A stretch of DNA of 64,000 nt from Phytophthora sp. 'mugwort' (taxonomy: Eukaryota; Oomycota; Peronosporomycetes; Peronosporales; Peronosporaceae): positions 3,596,001 to 3,660,000 of the forward strand of contig JAUCEF010000016.1 in NCBI GenBank assembly GCA_033558025.1, read 5' to 3'. Under the pieces are notes generated by a model that was not told the origin of the DNA, ran no database searches, and saw only the letters and a list, made by a program, of their open reading frames with translations. Positions 32,241 to 42,919 of the stretch are shown here, one piece after another. Every line of letters starts with the position of its first letter. Positions within the stretch are counted from its first letter, which is position 1. Made by a program: the position numbers and the translations under genes.

Positions 32241-34300
32241 TCAGTCTTCCTGGGAACCATTTTCGTCGCTCTTTAACGATAGAAAACTATCGCACATGGC
32301 ACCGGTGGCACTCTCAATCGTCGTAAGAGTGATGTTGGTCGGGCTGACTGCCATCATGGTGACAGCGCAGTGTTCATTATCCATCACGACATGCCACTTC
32401 GGTGAATCCGAGTATTTGTACTTGGTGAAGCCTTCAGTCCCCCCCCCCTCCGAACCAGAAATAATATACACGGGTGCCTTCGGATTCATGTAAGTCGCCA
32501 CATCTTTGAAGAATCCATCCATCACGGCCCTCCCGTTCTCCGCCGGATATTAACGCTCGTAAGCGTGGACATGACCTTGCATGTCGGGGCGGCTACACAT
32601 TTGCAGTGCGGCGGAGGAAGCAGGTAGGCTTGGACTTGTGGGGAACGTCCCACGTTTTGGAATGATTATATTTGTTTTGTTTTTCTTTTGCTAGCTACGA
32701 CGTGCATGCACTCATGGAAGCACCTCGTGCTCTCCATGTGCTCCCTTACTGGGAACCTTCTTTTTTCTTTTCTGTATACTTAACCTAAATGTAAGCAATG
32801 TTTCCTTTTTCCTAAAATTGTTCTGTACAGGTACACATCAGGTACGTACCTTCGGTGGCTACCTGCCATGCGCGTCCTGGCCGTTCAAGGCAGCTCGCGG
32901 ATGTGGCTTGCTACATAGGCCGCTGGCGTGCTCGGTCAGCACGCCCGTGAGGGTGATGGCCTAGGCGTGCTGACCGGCACGCCGTGCTCGGCTGTCATTG
33001 CAGTACCAGATCCACCTTGTACTTGATGAGCAACTTTTCGAAGCTTCTTGCACAATCAGCGCCTCATTATCATTATCGGAGTGCCATCGGTATCGCATGA
33101 ACGGATCGTGTACATCGGTCGGTGCATTCCGACAACAAGCCAAGGGATCTGGTCGCGATTAGCACCCGCAGGCATCAGATCAGCCTCCAGCCACGCCAAT
33201 TGATCGCCAAAATGACCATTTACCCGGTATGTGTGATAGGCGTTGCCCGGTGCATTAGGATAATCCGTCTCGGACGAGGCTGTCGTAAAAATGTACCGAC
33301 GCGTACTCGTAGGAATACCACATATTCAACACCCCTCCGCTCTCGTTAGAGGGTATCCTGAAGCGCGCATTGAAGGCTGAATAATTCCCGAGCTGATTCG
33401 ACTTCTTGTTAGAGAGCAAGCAGGACGGAGAATGGCACCCAGCTTCGTGATTCCCCACAAGTACCATATATGGCATCCGTCGCATGATGTTAGTTATGGA
33501 ATTCATAAATTGATTGTAAACTTGCTCGTAAAAGAACCCAAACGCAGTTTTAGCTGAAAGGAAGGCGTTATCTGAGTAGGAAATATCACCAAGATGGTAC
33601 ACGAAGTCGACCTTGTCGATCAGGCTGTTTGCATACTTGTTGGTCGCTACACCGTTGGCATCAGCGCCCATATCGCCGTACACAACGATCGTGAATGGAC
33701 TTTTATCGCCACGTTTACGACCTGTAGTGAACGAGCTCACAGTAATTTGAAAGTTGGTGTTGGAAGCACTACCCACCTTGTAATAGTACTTGTTGTTCGG
33801 TTGCAGACCATCGACAACCGCGTGGTAGCTGTACATCTCATAGCCGTCGACTTTGTAGTACGATTTCGCTTTTATATGTGCGTCTTTTACTGGTGTAAGT
33901 TTGCTCTCATTTGTACTAATCCACACGGCCAGATCATCTTCAAGCGTGAACGTTGTCCATGCAATCGCCATGCCCATCCCCGCTTCTTTGCCAGCAAATG
34001 CCAAGTGAAACTGTTGGGGGGACTCAGGGTCGAGTCGCTCGAGTCAGTTACGCGGCACGCTTGCGATGACGTGACGTCGCCGAAATGATACCGAATAGAG
34101 CATGATTTTTTGCCTCTCTACAACGGGTGAAGTCCAGTCATACACGCGTTGTCATCTACTGCATTACTTGAAGACTCGGATATATCGTGGTCGTGTAATA
34201 AACCCTTCACTTTGTCCAAAATGCCGCTTGGTTCGGCCGAAATCGCTACACAAACTACACTTGCGGATATTGAGAGCTTTATCACTAGGTGCATGTGCAT
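32241..34300 (-). pseudogene. Third purple acid phosphatase, broken by a solo LTR
   Basis: An ATG at 34300 begins a signal peptide (MHMHLVIKLSISASVVCVAI). The reading meets a TAG near 34123 and continues in the same frame through HFGDVTSSQACRVTDSSDST. A frame change near 34020 leads into 33255-34004, which holds GDMG, GDISYSD and GNHE and is clearly paralogous to the two intact copies but diverged. A further frame change near 33290 follows. A 416-base insertion (32582-32997) splits the segment just before GHVHAYER, a TAA sits at 32550-32552 right after that motif, and a ten-C run near 32440 lies in the C-terminal frame. The end (MCDSFLSLKSDENGSQED) matches the family end in position. Not functional. 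Confidence 0.9.
32582..32997. mobile_element. Solo LTR in the phosphatase pseudogene
   Basis: The 416 bases begin TGTCGGGGCGG and end GGCTGTCA (TG...CA). They are flanked on both sides by the 5-base duplication TTGCA (32577-32581 and 32998-33002). Removing the block with one TTGCA restores alignment of the pseudogene with its paralogues. No internal coding region remains, so this is a solo LTR left by recombination. The LTR family is not that of the 3321-11128 element. Confidence 0.85.
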
Positions 34301-34309
34301 CTTGCTAGA

Positions 34310-35230
34310 AGTTTGAGCTCAATTGTGTGCCATGCCGAGTGCAAAAGTCACAATGATTTTACCCTGCTGTGGTTTCCGGGAATAATAGTAGCATTTTGCT
34401 ACAGGTAGCATAAAGATTATATTGCATCCACCTTATCACGAGATCTATCAAGGACTTGTACCGAGTCGCCCGCCTCGTCGGTGTTGATGGTGAGGGTCAG
34501 GGCTAGCTATGGACACTACACCTCGTGGCGTGCTCGTGGAAACGAGCAGTGCTAAAGACGGCGTGAGTGCGCAGCACAGAAGCTGCAGGTTGCTATTGCG
34601 TGTCTGTGCCAAGGTGAGTATACATGATGATAAGCTAGAGGTAGTCCTAGACGAACTAGAACTTGTCGGTAGACATCAACGCTCAATTTCCCATATACAC
34701 TCAACCCCCGAAGTGGTTTTCAAATCTTCCTAGCCCGGCATCAAATTCCAAGAATCTGGAGTCGGAACGGCGATGTGGCGAGCAGCGCTCGAGCCTAAAT
34801 TACAGTTCCATATCGCCAATTTAATAGCTGTGCAAGCTAATACTTTATCAAACCTAATACGTTTAGTCATCAATGGTTGTTTGTACTGTATGCACAGTTC
34901 CCGCTCTGATAGCTAATAAGTTGTTGTACATAATATGAATAGCTTCGACCGAAGGTTATTAAATTGGCGAGGAGAGGATTTGTACCACCACCTCTTTCAG
35001 AATTAATATTACATGTACAGTAATTTGTGAACGTCGAAGAGCGCAACCGGAACGTACCGAGGCAACTACAAATGCCTTCTCAAATTGGAAGTATTGCGCC
35101 GCGCTCCTCCTGATGGCATTGACACTGGATCTCTGCGTTGCGCTCGGGAATGTTGTGGCTCTGTTGAAAAGTCTATCATTTCAGTTTGTGTGGCGTTGGC
35201 TGTGCTTTTTCGCTCTTTTGGTGTGAGTTC
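34310..35230. other. No gene; contains a small MITE-like block
   Basis: There is no recognisable coding region between the third phosphatase copy and the fourth fragment, apart from the short inverted-repeat element at 34814-34969. Confidence 0.45.
34814..34969. repeat. MITE-like element with 13-base terminal inverted repeats
   Basis: CGCCAATTTAATA at 34814-34826 has its exact reverse complement at 34957-34969. The 156 bases between the outer ends have no coding capacity. No clear target duplication was found. Confidence 0.4.
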
Positions 35231-35236
35231 AAGTTG

Positions 35237-35485
35237 TCATTTTTTGGTAATGGACCAAAGGCAAAGAACAAGACGCGCCGACGTCCCCCATAGTAGTCGG
35301 AGTTCGTAGCATATCTGCATCATCAAGCGTAGTACCGAGTATTTTAAGTACAATTCGTAGTCATCGTCTCGATCCTTGCGTTCCATTGCCGCGAGAGTTT
35401 TGCTACTGCCAATCCATTCTGCCGAGCCTTCCTGCAGTGCAAGCGTGTTCCACGAAATTATCGATTCAGCCATCAAAAGAGGCAC
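35237..35485 (-). pseudogene. Fourth purple acid phosphatase fragment
   Basis: IISWNTLALQEGSAEWIGSS and DDDYELYLKYSVL align with the N-terminal domain of the intact copies (AISWASFGLEESPAVWIGSS, DKRYELYNYHAVV). It is only about 80 residues, with no metal-binding motifs, so it is a relic of a further copy on the same strand. Confidence 0.7.
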
Positions 35486-35915
35486 GAGGCAACAACAACA
35501 ACTCGGAGTCAGAGATGACCAGCATATCGTCCACCGCGTTACTAATATACCTCGTGCAGACGTTTGAACAGCGCTCGCCTCGGAGTTGTCGTCGTCACCT
35601 AAAATCTATTGTCGGTCAACAATTCCATTCGCGCCACTTACTTCAAGCTAAATGTACTGCTACGTGACGACTGCGAGTCGCATCAGCACATAAATTATAA
35701 TCTGGACGCTACCAAGCAAGTTAGTGGATTGAACGTCGCCAATCTTGCAAAAAAATATAATACAGGTATATTCCTGGCGAAAAACGCGAAAAAACCCTGC
35801 AAACTATCGCGAGCGTTTTCATAACGCCCAAAAATAGTCAAGCCGGTACGACGTCGATGACGTCGAAGGCGTTGTCTTGACTGAGGTCACTCCATCTCCC
35901 AGTGAACTGCTGGTC

Positions 35916-38567
35916 ATGCAGTACCAGACTAAATATCCGTACGCCACGACCTCGCAACAGTATGGAGCGATGTCTCATCCGCGTGAAGAGCAGCGACGGA
36001 GACAGCAAGAATATTCCCAGGCTCTCGCCCAACAAGTAGCACAACGTGAGCAGCAAAAGCGACGTGAGCGTGAAATGGATCAGCAGTTCGGAAGACCCAC
36101 CGCAAATCTCGTGGATTCATCTCACCAAGTCTTCAATCAAACACGTCAAGCTGATGCTGTCGAACTCGTTGAACATGGATTGTTGGACGGATTGGGGCGT
36201 AATAACCCTCAAAATACACGGACGAGCTTTGCGCGTGGACACCCTCAGCCCCATCATCGTTTACCTGGCGGTCCGGAAGCATTTGAGTATGCTCAAGCAA
36301 ATAGTTTCCGGACGTCATACGCGGGCCAAGTACTACAGCCCAATTCTGTTCTGTATCAAGCTCCTCCAGTGGACAATCTAGGCTTTCAAAGTGAATACGG
36401 AGCTCCTGCTACTATGAGCCAGCCACACTATCCGATAGCACAGCAGAACTGGCAGCAACGTAACGATCCAGTGGTTGGTAGCGTTGGTCCGTCTCATTAT
36501 GCAGGGCCAAACGTGCAGTCTGGTTGGACTGCGCAGAATCCAATGCAACAGGTTAGAAGCAGCCAACTCTGGGCCGGTCAAAATCCTGTAGAGAGCGCTG
36601 TGCCATTCACAGGTGACTACGGGTCTCCGCAGCGACTGGGACATCAGTCAGGACACTCGAATATTTACAATGCAGGACGTCGACAGCGAACAGATCTTCA
36701 CGATGGCGGTAGAGAAGACTCAGAAGACGCTGAGAGGCTTCGTCGGAAACTACAGCAGCAGCAGGAAATGCAGCTCGCACTGGAGCGGCAGATTGAGGAA
36801 AAGCGGCAGCAGAAGCTCGAGGCAAAGCGACGTCAAGAAGAAGAAGACCGACGAGAGACGGAGCGGTTCGAGGACGAACAACGACGTCAACGTGCTGAAC
36901 AAGAGCGACTTCAGCAAGAAAAACGTCGGAAGGCCGAACTGGAGCAGCAGAAAACGGACCAAGCGGCAGCGGCGGTCGCTGTGGCAAATCTACAAGCCAA
37001 ACACCAGCAGCAACAGAAACTGCAAGCTCAGCTCCAGCGTGTCCAGCCAGTTAAGCAGCAGCAGCGTATGGAGCCACCACAACAATCTGGATACTATCCA
37101 AACGAATCATCGCCCAACAGATCGAAGAATCCGTTCGCTAATTCCCGTGCTCATCTGTTTGAAGACCTACCAGCGCCGCCACAATCACCCCCGCTGCCTC
37201 CAAACAATCACTACGGATACTCGAACCAGAATCCGTCACCAATCCGAGTGCAGGCTTTCCAGCAAGCAGTAGGTCATTCCTTAGACCCCATGGAGCTACG
37301 TCGTCAATACGATGATATGAAGGAGGAGTTGAGGAGACAGCAACAACTCGTAGACCAGTTACGCCACACACAAGCGCAGCTCCAACATCAACAGCGACAA
37401 CGTTCACCTAGACGACGGGAAAGTGGGAACCTCCCTACCCTCCTAGACCTCGAGAAACTCCGTCATGAACTACGTGGCGAACTTGCCTATCGTGAACAGC
37501 TTCATCGGCAAGAACTCGACTCCCTGAAACGAGGGCATCAACAAGAGCAAGCACCTCTGCACTCTCCTCAGCAATATCCACGTGAGAAGAGCTCAATTGA
37601 GCTTCCAGTTCGAGCAGTTGGTAACACAATTGACCACTCAGAGATTACCAACATGCCGGCAGTCTGTGCCGGACCAACGGAGTCGCACCAGACTATGCAA
37701 CGCAGTATTAACCACTTGGTTGAAGAACCACTCGGCGAAAGTTTAGTGTCATTGCAAGGTGAAAGCAAGTTCGTCTTCTTCGACGGACAAGTGGATAAAC
37801 CAATGAAAGTTGTTAAAGAAAAGGTCGTTCAAGATGCTAAAGACTCGGACGAAGAGCAGGACGACAACGCTCTGGACGAACAGAGCGAATCGATCGAAGT
37901 GGTATCCCCCCAACTCCGACGGAGCGTTCAACGAAGTCCTCATCGCTCACCGAGTAATCAACTAAATGTCAAGAAGGCTATTGGATCAAAGACGTCATCG
38001 ATTTCTCGCGGTGATGGCACCGACAGCGAAGACGAGGCCCATGACTTCGTCATGACAGGCCTCGCGACGTCTCCGTCACAGAAGCAGCAAAACCATCGGT
38101 ACTCTCAGTTGCCACCGGCGTTGGCCTCGTCTTCGCCTACACGAGACTCTGGCAAGTGGCGTCTTGAATCCATGGGCGCCAACGACAGCGACGACGATCT
38201 CGATGCGAGTCTGGACGGGGAACAGCTTGAAATTCTATTCCAACGCAACGTCCGTCGACACGAGATTCTCCTTTGCTTCCAGAGCAACAAAGTTCAAGGA
38301 CAAGCACAAAACTCCGAGGAACAGGAAGCCCGTGGAGCCAAAATGGCGTGGACGGAACTGCACCAGCAACTCGAGCGTAATAGACGAGCGTCGAGTCTTT
38401 CTCAGCGACGGCAGCTCAGCACTTCGAGCACAGTTTCAAACCAAGAACAAACGATCACTTCCGACAATGAAGCTGCTCTCGTATCGTCTTCAAAGTGGAT
38501 GATACCGTCATCTTCTCTCTTCCTACCAACGCAAATAACTCGAAGAATGAACACAAGGATCAAATAA
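35916..38567 (+). CDS. Gln-rich coiled-coil protein, possibly centrosomal/ciliary (CSPP1-like)
   Basis: This intact 883-residue reading starts at the first in-frame ATG, 35916 (MQYQTKYPYATT); the frame is open upstream to 35838 without another ATG. Near the N-terminus REEQRRRQQEYSQALAQQ is a short helical motif of the kind repeated in CSPP1-type centrosome and cilium proteins. Residues about 260-400 form a long charged coiled coil (RQIEEKRQQKLEAKRRQEEE). A second coil follows about 460-500 (RRQYDDMKEELRRQQQLVDQ), then an acidic Ser-rich C-terminal third (DSDEEQDDNALDEQSES). There is no signal peptide or membrane segment. A role in basal bodies of motile zoospores would fit, but it is inferred only from motif style. 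Confidence 0.8.
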   Translation: MQYQTKYPYATTSQQYGAMSHPREEQRRRQQEYSQALAQQVAQREQQKRREREMDQQFGRPTANLVDSSHQVFNQTRQADAVELVEHGLLDGLGRNNPQNTRTSFARGHPQPHHRLPGGPEAFEYAQANSFRTSYAGQVLQPNSVLYQAPPVDNLGFQSEYGAPATMSQPHYPIAQQNWQQRNDPVVGSVGPSHYAGPNVQSGWTAQNPMQQVRSSQLWAGQNPVESAVPFTGDYGSPQRLGHQSGHSNIYNAGRRQRTDLHDGGREDSEDAERLRRKLQQQQEMQLALERQIEEKRQQKLEAKRRQEEEDRRETERFEDEQRRQRAEQERLQQEKRRKAELEQQKTDQAAAAVAVANLQAKHQQQQKLQAQLQRVQPVKQQQRMEPPQQSGYYPNESSPNRSKNPFANSRAHLFEDLPAPPQSPPLPPNNHYGYSNQNPSPIRVQAFQQAVGHSLDPMELRRQYDDMKEELRRQQQLVDQLRHTQAQLQHQQRQRSPRRRESGNLPTLLDLEKLRHELRGELAYREQLHRQELDSLKRGHQQEQAPLHSPQQYPREKSSIELPVRAVGNTIDHSEITNMPAVCAGPTESHQTMQRSINHLVEEPLGESLVSLQGESKFVFFDGQVDKPMKVVKEKVVQDAKDSDEEQDDNALDEQSESIEVVSPQLRRSVQRSPHRSPSNQLNVKKAIGSKTSSISRGDGTDSEDEAHDFVMTGLATSPSQKQQNHRYSQLPPALASSSPTRDSGKWRLESMGANDSDDDLDASLDGEQLEILFQRNVRRHEILLCFQSNKVQGQAQNSEEQEARGAKMAWTELHQQLERNRRASSLSQRRQLSTSSTVSNQEQTITSDNEAALVSSSKWMIPSSSLFLPTQITRRMNTRIK

Positions 38568-38664
38568 ACATCAGTAGGTCAAGTAAGTAATTCTGTCTCA
38601 CTTAAACTTGTCCATGGCTTACACAAAACTGAACGTTACGAGTTCACACTAACTACGTTTAAGC

Positions 38665-40995
38665 TTACCACCAGCGGAACCACGGGTGCCAACTATCGTT
38701 GTCGTCACTGTCTTCGTTGCCCCAGTGGCCTATCCAAAAATTGTTGTTGTGCTGGTTGTTCGACGGTGCATCCGCTGTGGTCTCGGGGGCCACAGTGGCC
38801 GGGATCGGAGCCGTCGTGGGCATGTCGGTGTTGGTCTCTGTAGCGACGGGGGCTTCCGTCATAGGGGCGACCGTAGCCTCGTCCTCGCTGCCCGTGGTCG
38901 AGGCAACTGAACTGGTGGACGGAGCCGAACCCGTCGAAGCCGAGCCGGATAAGCTCGAGAAACCACTCGAGCCCGTGGTTGAGGCAGAATTCGAGAACGG
39001 AGCCGAAGCAGAGGCAGAAGCCGATGAACCAGAGCCCACGGAACCCGAGGACGAACCCTCGCAAGCCACCGACTTAGCGAGAAGCATGCTCACATCAGCA
39101 TAACTTAAACCAATCTGCGTCACCGTATCAGCAGCAGGTTTGGCCTTGGGGAACCAAATGAAGTCAGGATGTTCGCTGTCCGAGTTGTACACCCACTCAC
39201 CACCGATGATAACTCCATCGTCATCCATCTCAAGCAGGTACGTGTAATAGGCACCCGTCGTGAACTTGTCCACCTGACCAGACGACACAAGTGCGCCGTC
39301 CGTGTACGTCTCAAAGATCCACGAGAGACGCGACTTGACGTACACGATGCTCTTCGCAGCGGCATTCCATGGGTATTCCTCAAGGCCGTAGAAGGTCTGG
39401 GCGGCTTTCTCCGGAGTCATCGCAGTCTGTTCATAGACCTTGAAACCACGCACGGGCTGGTTCCACACCTCTGAACCAGCAGTGACATCAGCAATGAATG
39501 TGGCGTTCAGCTTGCCCAGCAGGTTGGCTGCGGCGATATGGAAGTAAGCCGGGTTCAAGTCACGGTAGGCGTCGTTCGAGTGACGGCCATACTCGTCCTT
39601 CGTGTCGGTACCGCCGTTGAAACGGGAGCCGGTGAATACTGTCGAGACGGGGGCGCCGTCGTAGAGATCCGACAGTAGGGCCTTGAGGTCCACTGGCTGG
39701 AAGGTCACGCCATTGTAGGTAACGGCGCACCGCGGCTCTTCTTCGAGTATGGACGCAGGCGTCCACGCATGGCAGATACCGTACCAGGTAGGGATGCAGT
39801 AGCCCGACCTCTTGCCGGCGCGGATGGCACATGAGCTGCCGTCCGTCAGTGAGGAGCAGTCACTGTCGGACGAACAGACCCGGTGGCTACTCAGCGAGTC
39901 GATACCGTTGTCCTTGGAAACCTTGTCCATGAACTCCGTCACGTCAAGACCGAAGGCAGTGGCGTACTTCTCAGCAGGACTCGGCTCACCGGCACTCCAG
40001 ATAGCGTTGATGCTGTCCTGATAGGTCGGCCAGTACGGACCGGGCCACGGTGACGGGTTGTGGACGCCGACAGTGGGCAGCTTGGAGAGGTTCATCTCCA
40101 TCGACGTGCCGAAGTGGGCCTCTAGCTTGGCAATGTCCTGGTTCGTGTTGGACTCGAGCTGGCGCTTCTTTTCGATTTTTTCCTGCAGCTTGCGGCCAGA
40201 CATGGGCGAGTGACGCAGCTTGCGGCTGCTCTGAGCATCCCAGCCCGTGGCGCAGTTGGGTTCCTCCTCAGCGACGTCCTCCACTTTACTCGACGTGGTT
40301 GGGGCCGTCGTCGTGCTCGTCGTCGTCACGCCGGTCTCGGAAGGCGACGCCGTAGTGGTAGTCGCAGCATCGGATGATCCAGCAACGTTGGTAGAAGTGG
40401 AAGGAGCCGTCGTGACACCCGTTTTGGTGGACGGTGGTGTGGTCGAGGTCGTCTCTTCAGCCGACGACCCGGCGACGCTGGTAGACGGGGAAGCCGTGGC
40501 CGGAGCGGTGGTGACGCCCGTCTTGGTAGACGTAGTGGTAGACGTCGAAGTGGATGTCTGGGAAACGGTTGTACCGGTCTTGGTATGCGTCATAGTGTCT
40601 GACGAGAACGAGGAGCTGGACGACTGGGTCGTCGTGTACGCATCTTGGTTAGCGTCCGTGGCCGGAGTAGACTCGGACAGAACGGCCTTGCCCACCAAGG
40701 TTGAGACGGCCTCCGTTGGGACCGTGGTCATGTTGGCCAGCAGCTCCGTGTAGGTCACCGTTGCGGTCGAGATTGTAGTGATATCGGGCAGCGTGGGGTC
40801 AATCTCCACAGTGATGGCACAGTCCTGGTCAGCGACTTGAGCGCCACGTGCTGGGAACTTGCTGCTGATCTCATCTGTCGTATTGGCCGAGGTTACGGGG
40901 TCGTAGAAGAGCGACGTGGCCGTTGTCTGCTGCATCTGCATGGCCACAAGGGCCATGGCCGCCGGGAGGAGGTAGCGACGCGGCGTGTACACCAT
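38665..40995 (-). CDS. Secreted transglutaminase elicitor with Pep-13 (copy 1)
   Basis: This intact 776-residue member of the Phytophthora GP42/M81-type transglutaminase family forms gamma-glutamyl-lysine cross-links in wall proteins and is recognised by plants. A signal peptide (MVYTPRRYLLPAAMALVAM) is followed by a Ser/Thr-rich stalk (about 120-235) with repeated TKTGVTTAP. The conserved core runs from about 247 (NCATGW) to 660. Cys408 in WYGICHAW is the likely catalytic cysteine by analogy with GP42. Residues 510-522 are exactly VWNQPVRGFKVYE, the Pep-13 elicitor peptide (bases 39430-39468). A Ser/Ala-rich tail ends in DSWHPWFRWW. A strong core promoter lies 66-88 bases upstream. Its paralogue is at 62197-64000 on the same strand. 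Confidence 0.95.
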   Translation of the reverse strand: MVYTPRRYLLPAAMALVAMQMQQTTATSLFYDPVTSANTTDEISSKFPARGAQVADQDCAITVEIDPTLPDITTISTATVTYTELLANMTTVPTEAVSTLVGKAVLSESTPATDANQDAYTTTQSSSSSFSSDTMTHTKTGTTVSQTSTSTSTTTSTKTGVTTAPATASPSTSVAGSSAEETTSTTPPSTKTGVTTAPSTSTNVAGSSDAATTTTASPSETGVTTTSTTTAPTTSSKVEDVAEEEPNCATGWDAQSSRKLRHSPMSGRKLQEKIEKKRQLESNTNQDIAKLEAHFGTSMEMNLSKLPTVGVHNPSPWPGPYWPTYQDSINAIWSAGEPSPAEKYATAFGLDVTEFMDKVSKDNGIDSLSSHRVCSSDSDCSSLTDGSSCAIRAGKRSGYCIPTWYGICHAWTPASILEEEPRCAVTYNGVTFQPVDLKALLSDLYDGAPVSTVFTGSRFNGGTDTKDEYGRHSNDAYRDLNPAYFHIAAANLLGKLNATFIADVTAGSEVWNQPVRGFKVYEQTAMTPEKAAQTFYGLEEYPWNAAAKSIVYVKSRLSWIFETYTDGALVSSGQVDKFTTGAYYTYLLEMDDDGVIIGGEWVYNSDSEHPDFIWFPKAKPAADTVTQIGLSYADVSMLLAKSVACEGSSSGSVGSGSSASASASAPFSNSASTTGSSGFSSLSGSASTGSAPSTSSVASTTGSEDEATVAPMTEAPVATETNTDMPTTAPIPATVAPETTADAPSNNQHNNNFWIGHWGNEDSDDNDSWHPWFRWW

Positions 40996-41060
40996 GTTGC
41001 TGGCGTCGGGTCCAAAGCTGGTGCGCGTCGGCCTGCAAGGGGCGGAGTAATTTCCTCGAC

Positions 41061-41083
41061 AGCGAGAAAATTGGAGAATGACC
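41061..41083 (-). promoter_or_regulatory. Oomycete core promoter of transglutaminase copy 1
   Basis: The minus strand reads GTCATTCTCCAATTTTCTC: an initiator TCATTCT joined to the flanking element CCAATTTTC, very close to the published oomycete consensus. It lies 66-88 bases before the ATG at 40995. Confidence 0.8.
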
Positions 41084-41099
41084 GAGTCCTTTGCAAGCT

Positions 41100-42420
41100 A
41101 CGCGCTGGTGCCGACCAGTGCATCGCAGTGCTCGGGTCCGGTACGTGAGACCAGCCGCTCTCAACAGTCGGAATCGAGCGTGACATCCACTGTTGGATGC
41201 CCCGTGCCAGCCGCAGGGATATGCACTCATCGCCAGAGGGCGGCCATCCATCTGTGCGACTCGCCTTTGCCGTCTGAATCGATCGGCAGCCCCAGCCACA
41301 CGACCTCATGCAACGACAAAGTGTTGTTCGAGGCTCTACAGCTCCATTCGAGGTGCCGGTGTTGTACATAAATTGCTTGAAACTAAGATGGAAGGCGCGT
41401 TTATTAGGATCGTGGACGGAGGAATTGCTGCCGCTGCAGTCGCCAATCGATGATGCTATCGGCATTGACATGGCAGTGCTGAGTTCAATGTGGCGCTGAT
41501 GGAAAGGCACAGCGACTGATGAAGTTGCACAAGCCGGTCCCCTAGTCAGCGTGTACTATACCTCACTAAATTGATACGGTAATTTACAGATTGTTGGGCG
41601 AATTGGGTTATGAAGTACCTGTCAAAAGCTCTAATTGATTGGGATGCAATTACTGCTGCGATCTTGAATTTTGTTGTTGTTGTATCGCAATCGATCTTGG
41701 CGAGCTCGTTTCGGTGCCGGTCATCGCTGCATTTGCTGCCCACTCACAGCGTGGTCGCAAGGTACTTGTACTTGTACTATACATATGTAAGAACGAACAC
41801 CACGACGAAGATCACGTGCCGCGTTGCCGGCAGAGGCATCTGGCGGATTTTGATCGCGATTGAAGCACAATAATAGCTCGCTGCTGTCGGCATGGAGAGG
41901 TGCAACGCCGTGCAATCCAGCGAGACTAGGCCTTAAAGAGAACGGCGCACTGCTGTATCAGGCGAGCATTCACATTATCGAGCTGCCGCACGCCGCACCT
42001 GGTCATTGAGTGGTCAACACGATACACAGCAGATGCTCTCTCTCTCCTGCTGCTGGAGATTTGCCCAACCTGTCCGCCCGAGACACGGTCCGCCTCAAGA
42101 TTCAAGATGGCGACGATACCGTAGAGACGTAAAGATGCCGAGCCGGCACGCCTTCATGGGGTGGAAAATTGTTGCAATTGGCCGGAATCCGCACGTATCG
42201 GTAGAGCACCGACTCATCCTGAGTGCACATATGCATCGTGACAAGGCCGACAGAGACCGCCGACTCCGTTGCCTGAATTTTTGGCGGTAGCGAAATGCTG
42301 CAACGTTAAAACATGAGGTCTACAGTATTTCAGCGTTTCATTCAAACAAGACATCATATTTATTTAAAGTTGATTAAAACACCAGCGAATAATGTTTAGG
42401 CGATAGTATTTTTTATCACC
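41100..42420. other. No gene recognised
   Basis: Upstream region of transglutaminase copy 1. Several frames of 60-100 residues on both strands overlap each other and show no motif. Confidence 0.5.
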
Positions 42421-42427
42421 AATAGTA

Positions 42428-42721
42428 ATGGATAATCTTAGTTCAAACTTACTGAACAAAATATCTGGAGCTCATATGGGGAGCTTCAAGGACACAATAA
42501 CGTGCATGTTTATGCCGCTAGTGGTCAACGAGCACGGTAAAATCCAGCAGATAAGACAGATGACCAACAAAGAGAATCGGGCCGAAAAATGCACGGAAAA
42601 ATGTACTACGTTGAATCCAAATGTCTTCGCCAAAAAAGCACAGATCATGAGCTATAATAAGATAAGGTGGGCCACATTAAAAAAACTGCACGCGCGACTA
42701 AAGCAGGATACGAGTGCCTAA
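42428..42721 (+). CDS. Small ORF of unknown function
   Basis: A 97-residue lysine-rich reading (MDNLSSNLLNKISGAHMGSF ... LKKLHARLKQDTSA) starts at an ATG in AT-rich DNA beside a Harbinger remnant. No family was recognised and there is no signal peptide. It may be chance or a transposon fragment. Confidence 0.2.
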   Translation: MDNLSSNLLNKISGAHMGSFKDTITCMFMPLVVNEHGKIQQIRQMTNKENRAEKCTEKCTTLNPNVFAKKAQIMSYNKIRWATLKKLHARLKQDTSA

Positions 42722-42919
42722 AGTAGTGTTGTTTGGTGCACAATGGCTGACCTTAGATCTTCACTAGAGACCTTTCGAAGAGCCCAAATTGACCAGATTT
42801 CAGGTTCAGTTTGAGATACGCGATGTTTAGGGTACCAATCTCAACTCAAACGCGGCTAGGTCTATGATAGCGCATGTCTATCTTAAGTCATCGCAGTTTT
42901 AGAAGAACATATTTGAAAG

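Noticed and set aside
35877..35915. TTG start at 35877 for the coiled-coil protein
   Set aside because: A non-ATG start is unlikely in an oomycete nuclear gene, and the first ATG in frame is at 35916.
19188..41083. RXLR or Crinkler effectors
   Set aside because: None of the signal-peptide proteins carries RXLR-EER or LFLAK motifs in the expected positions.
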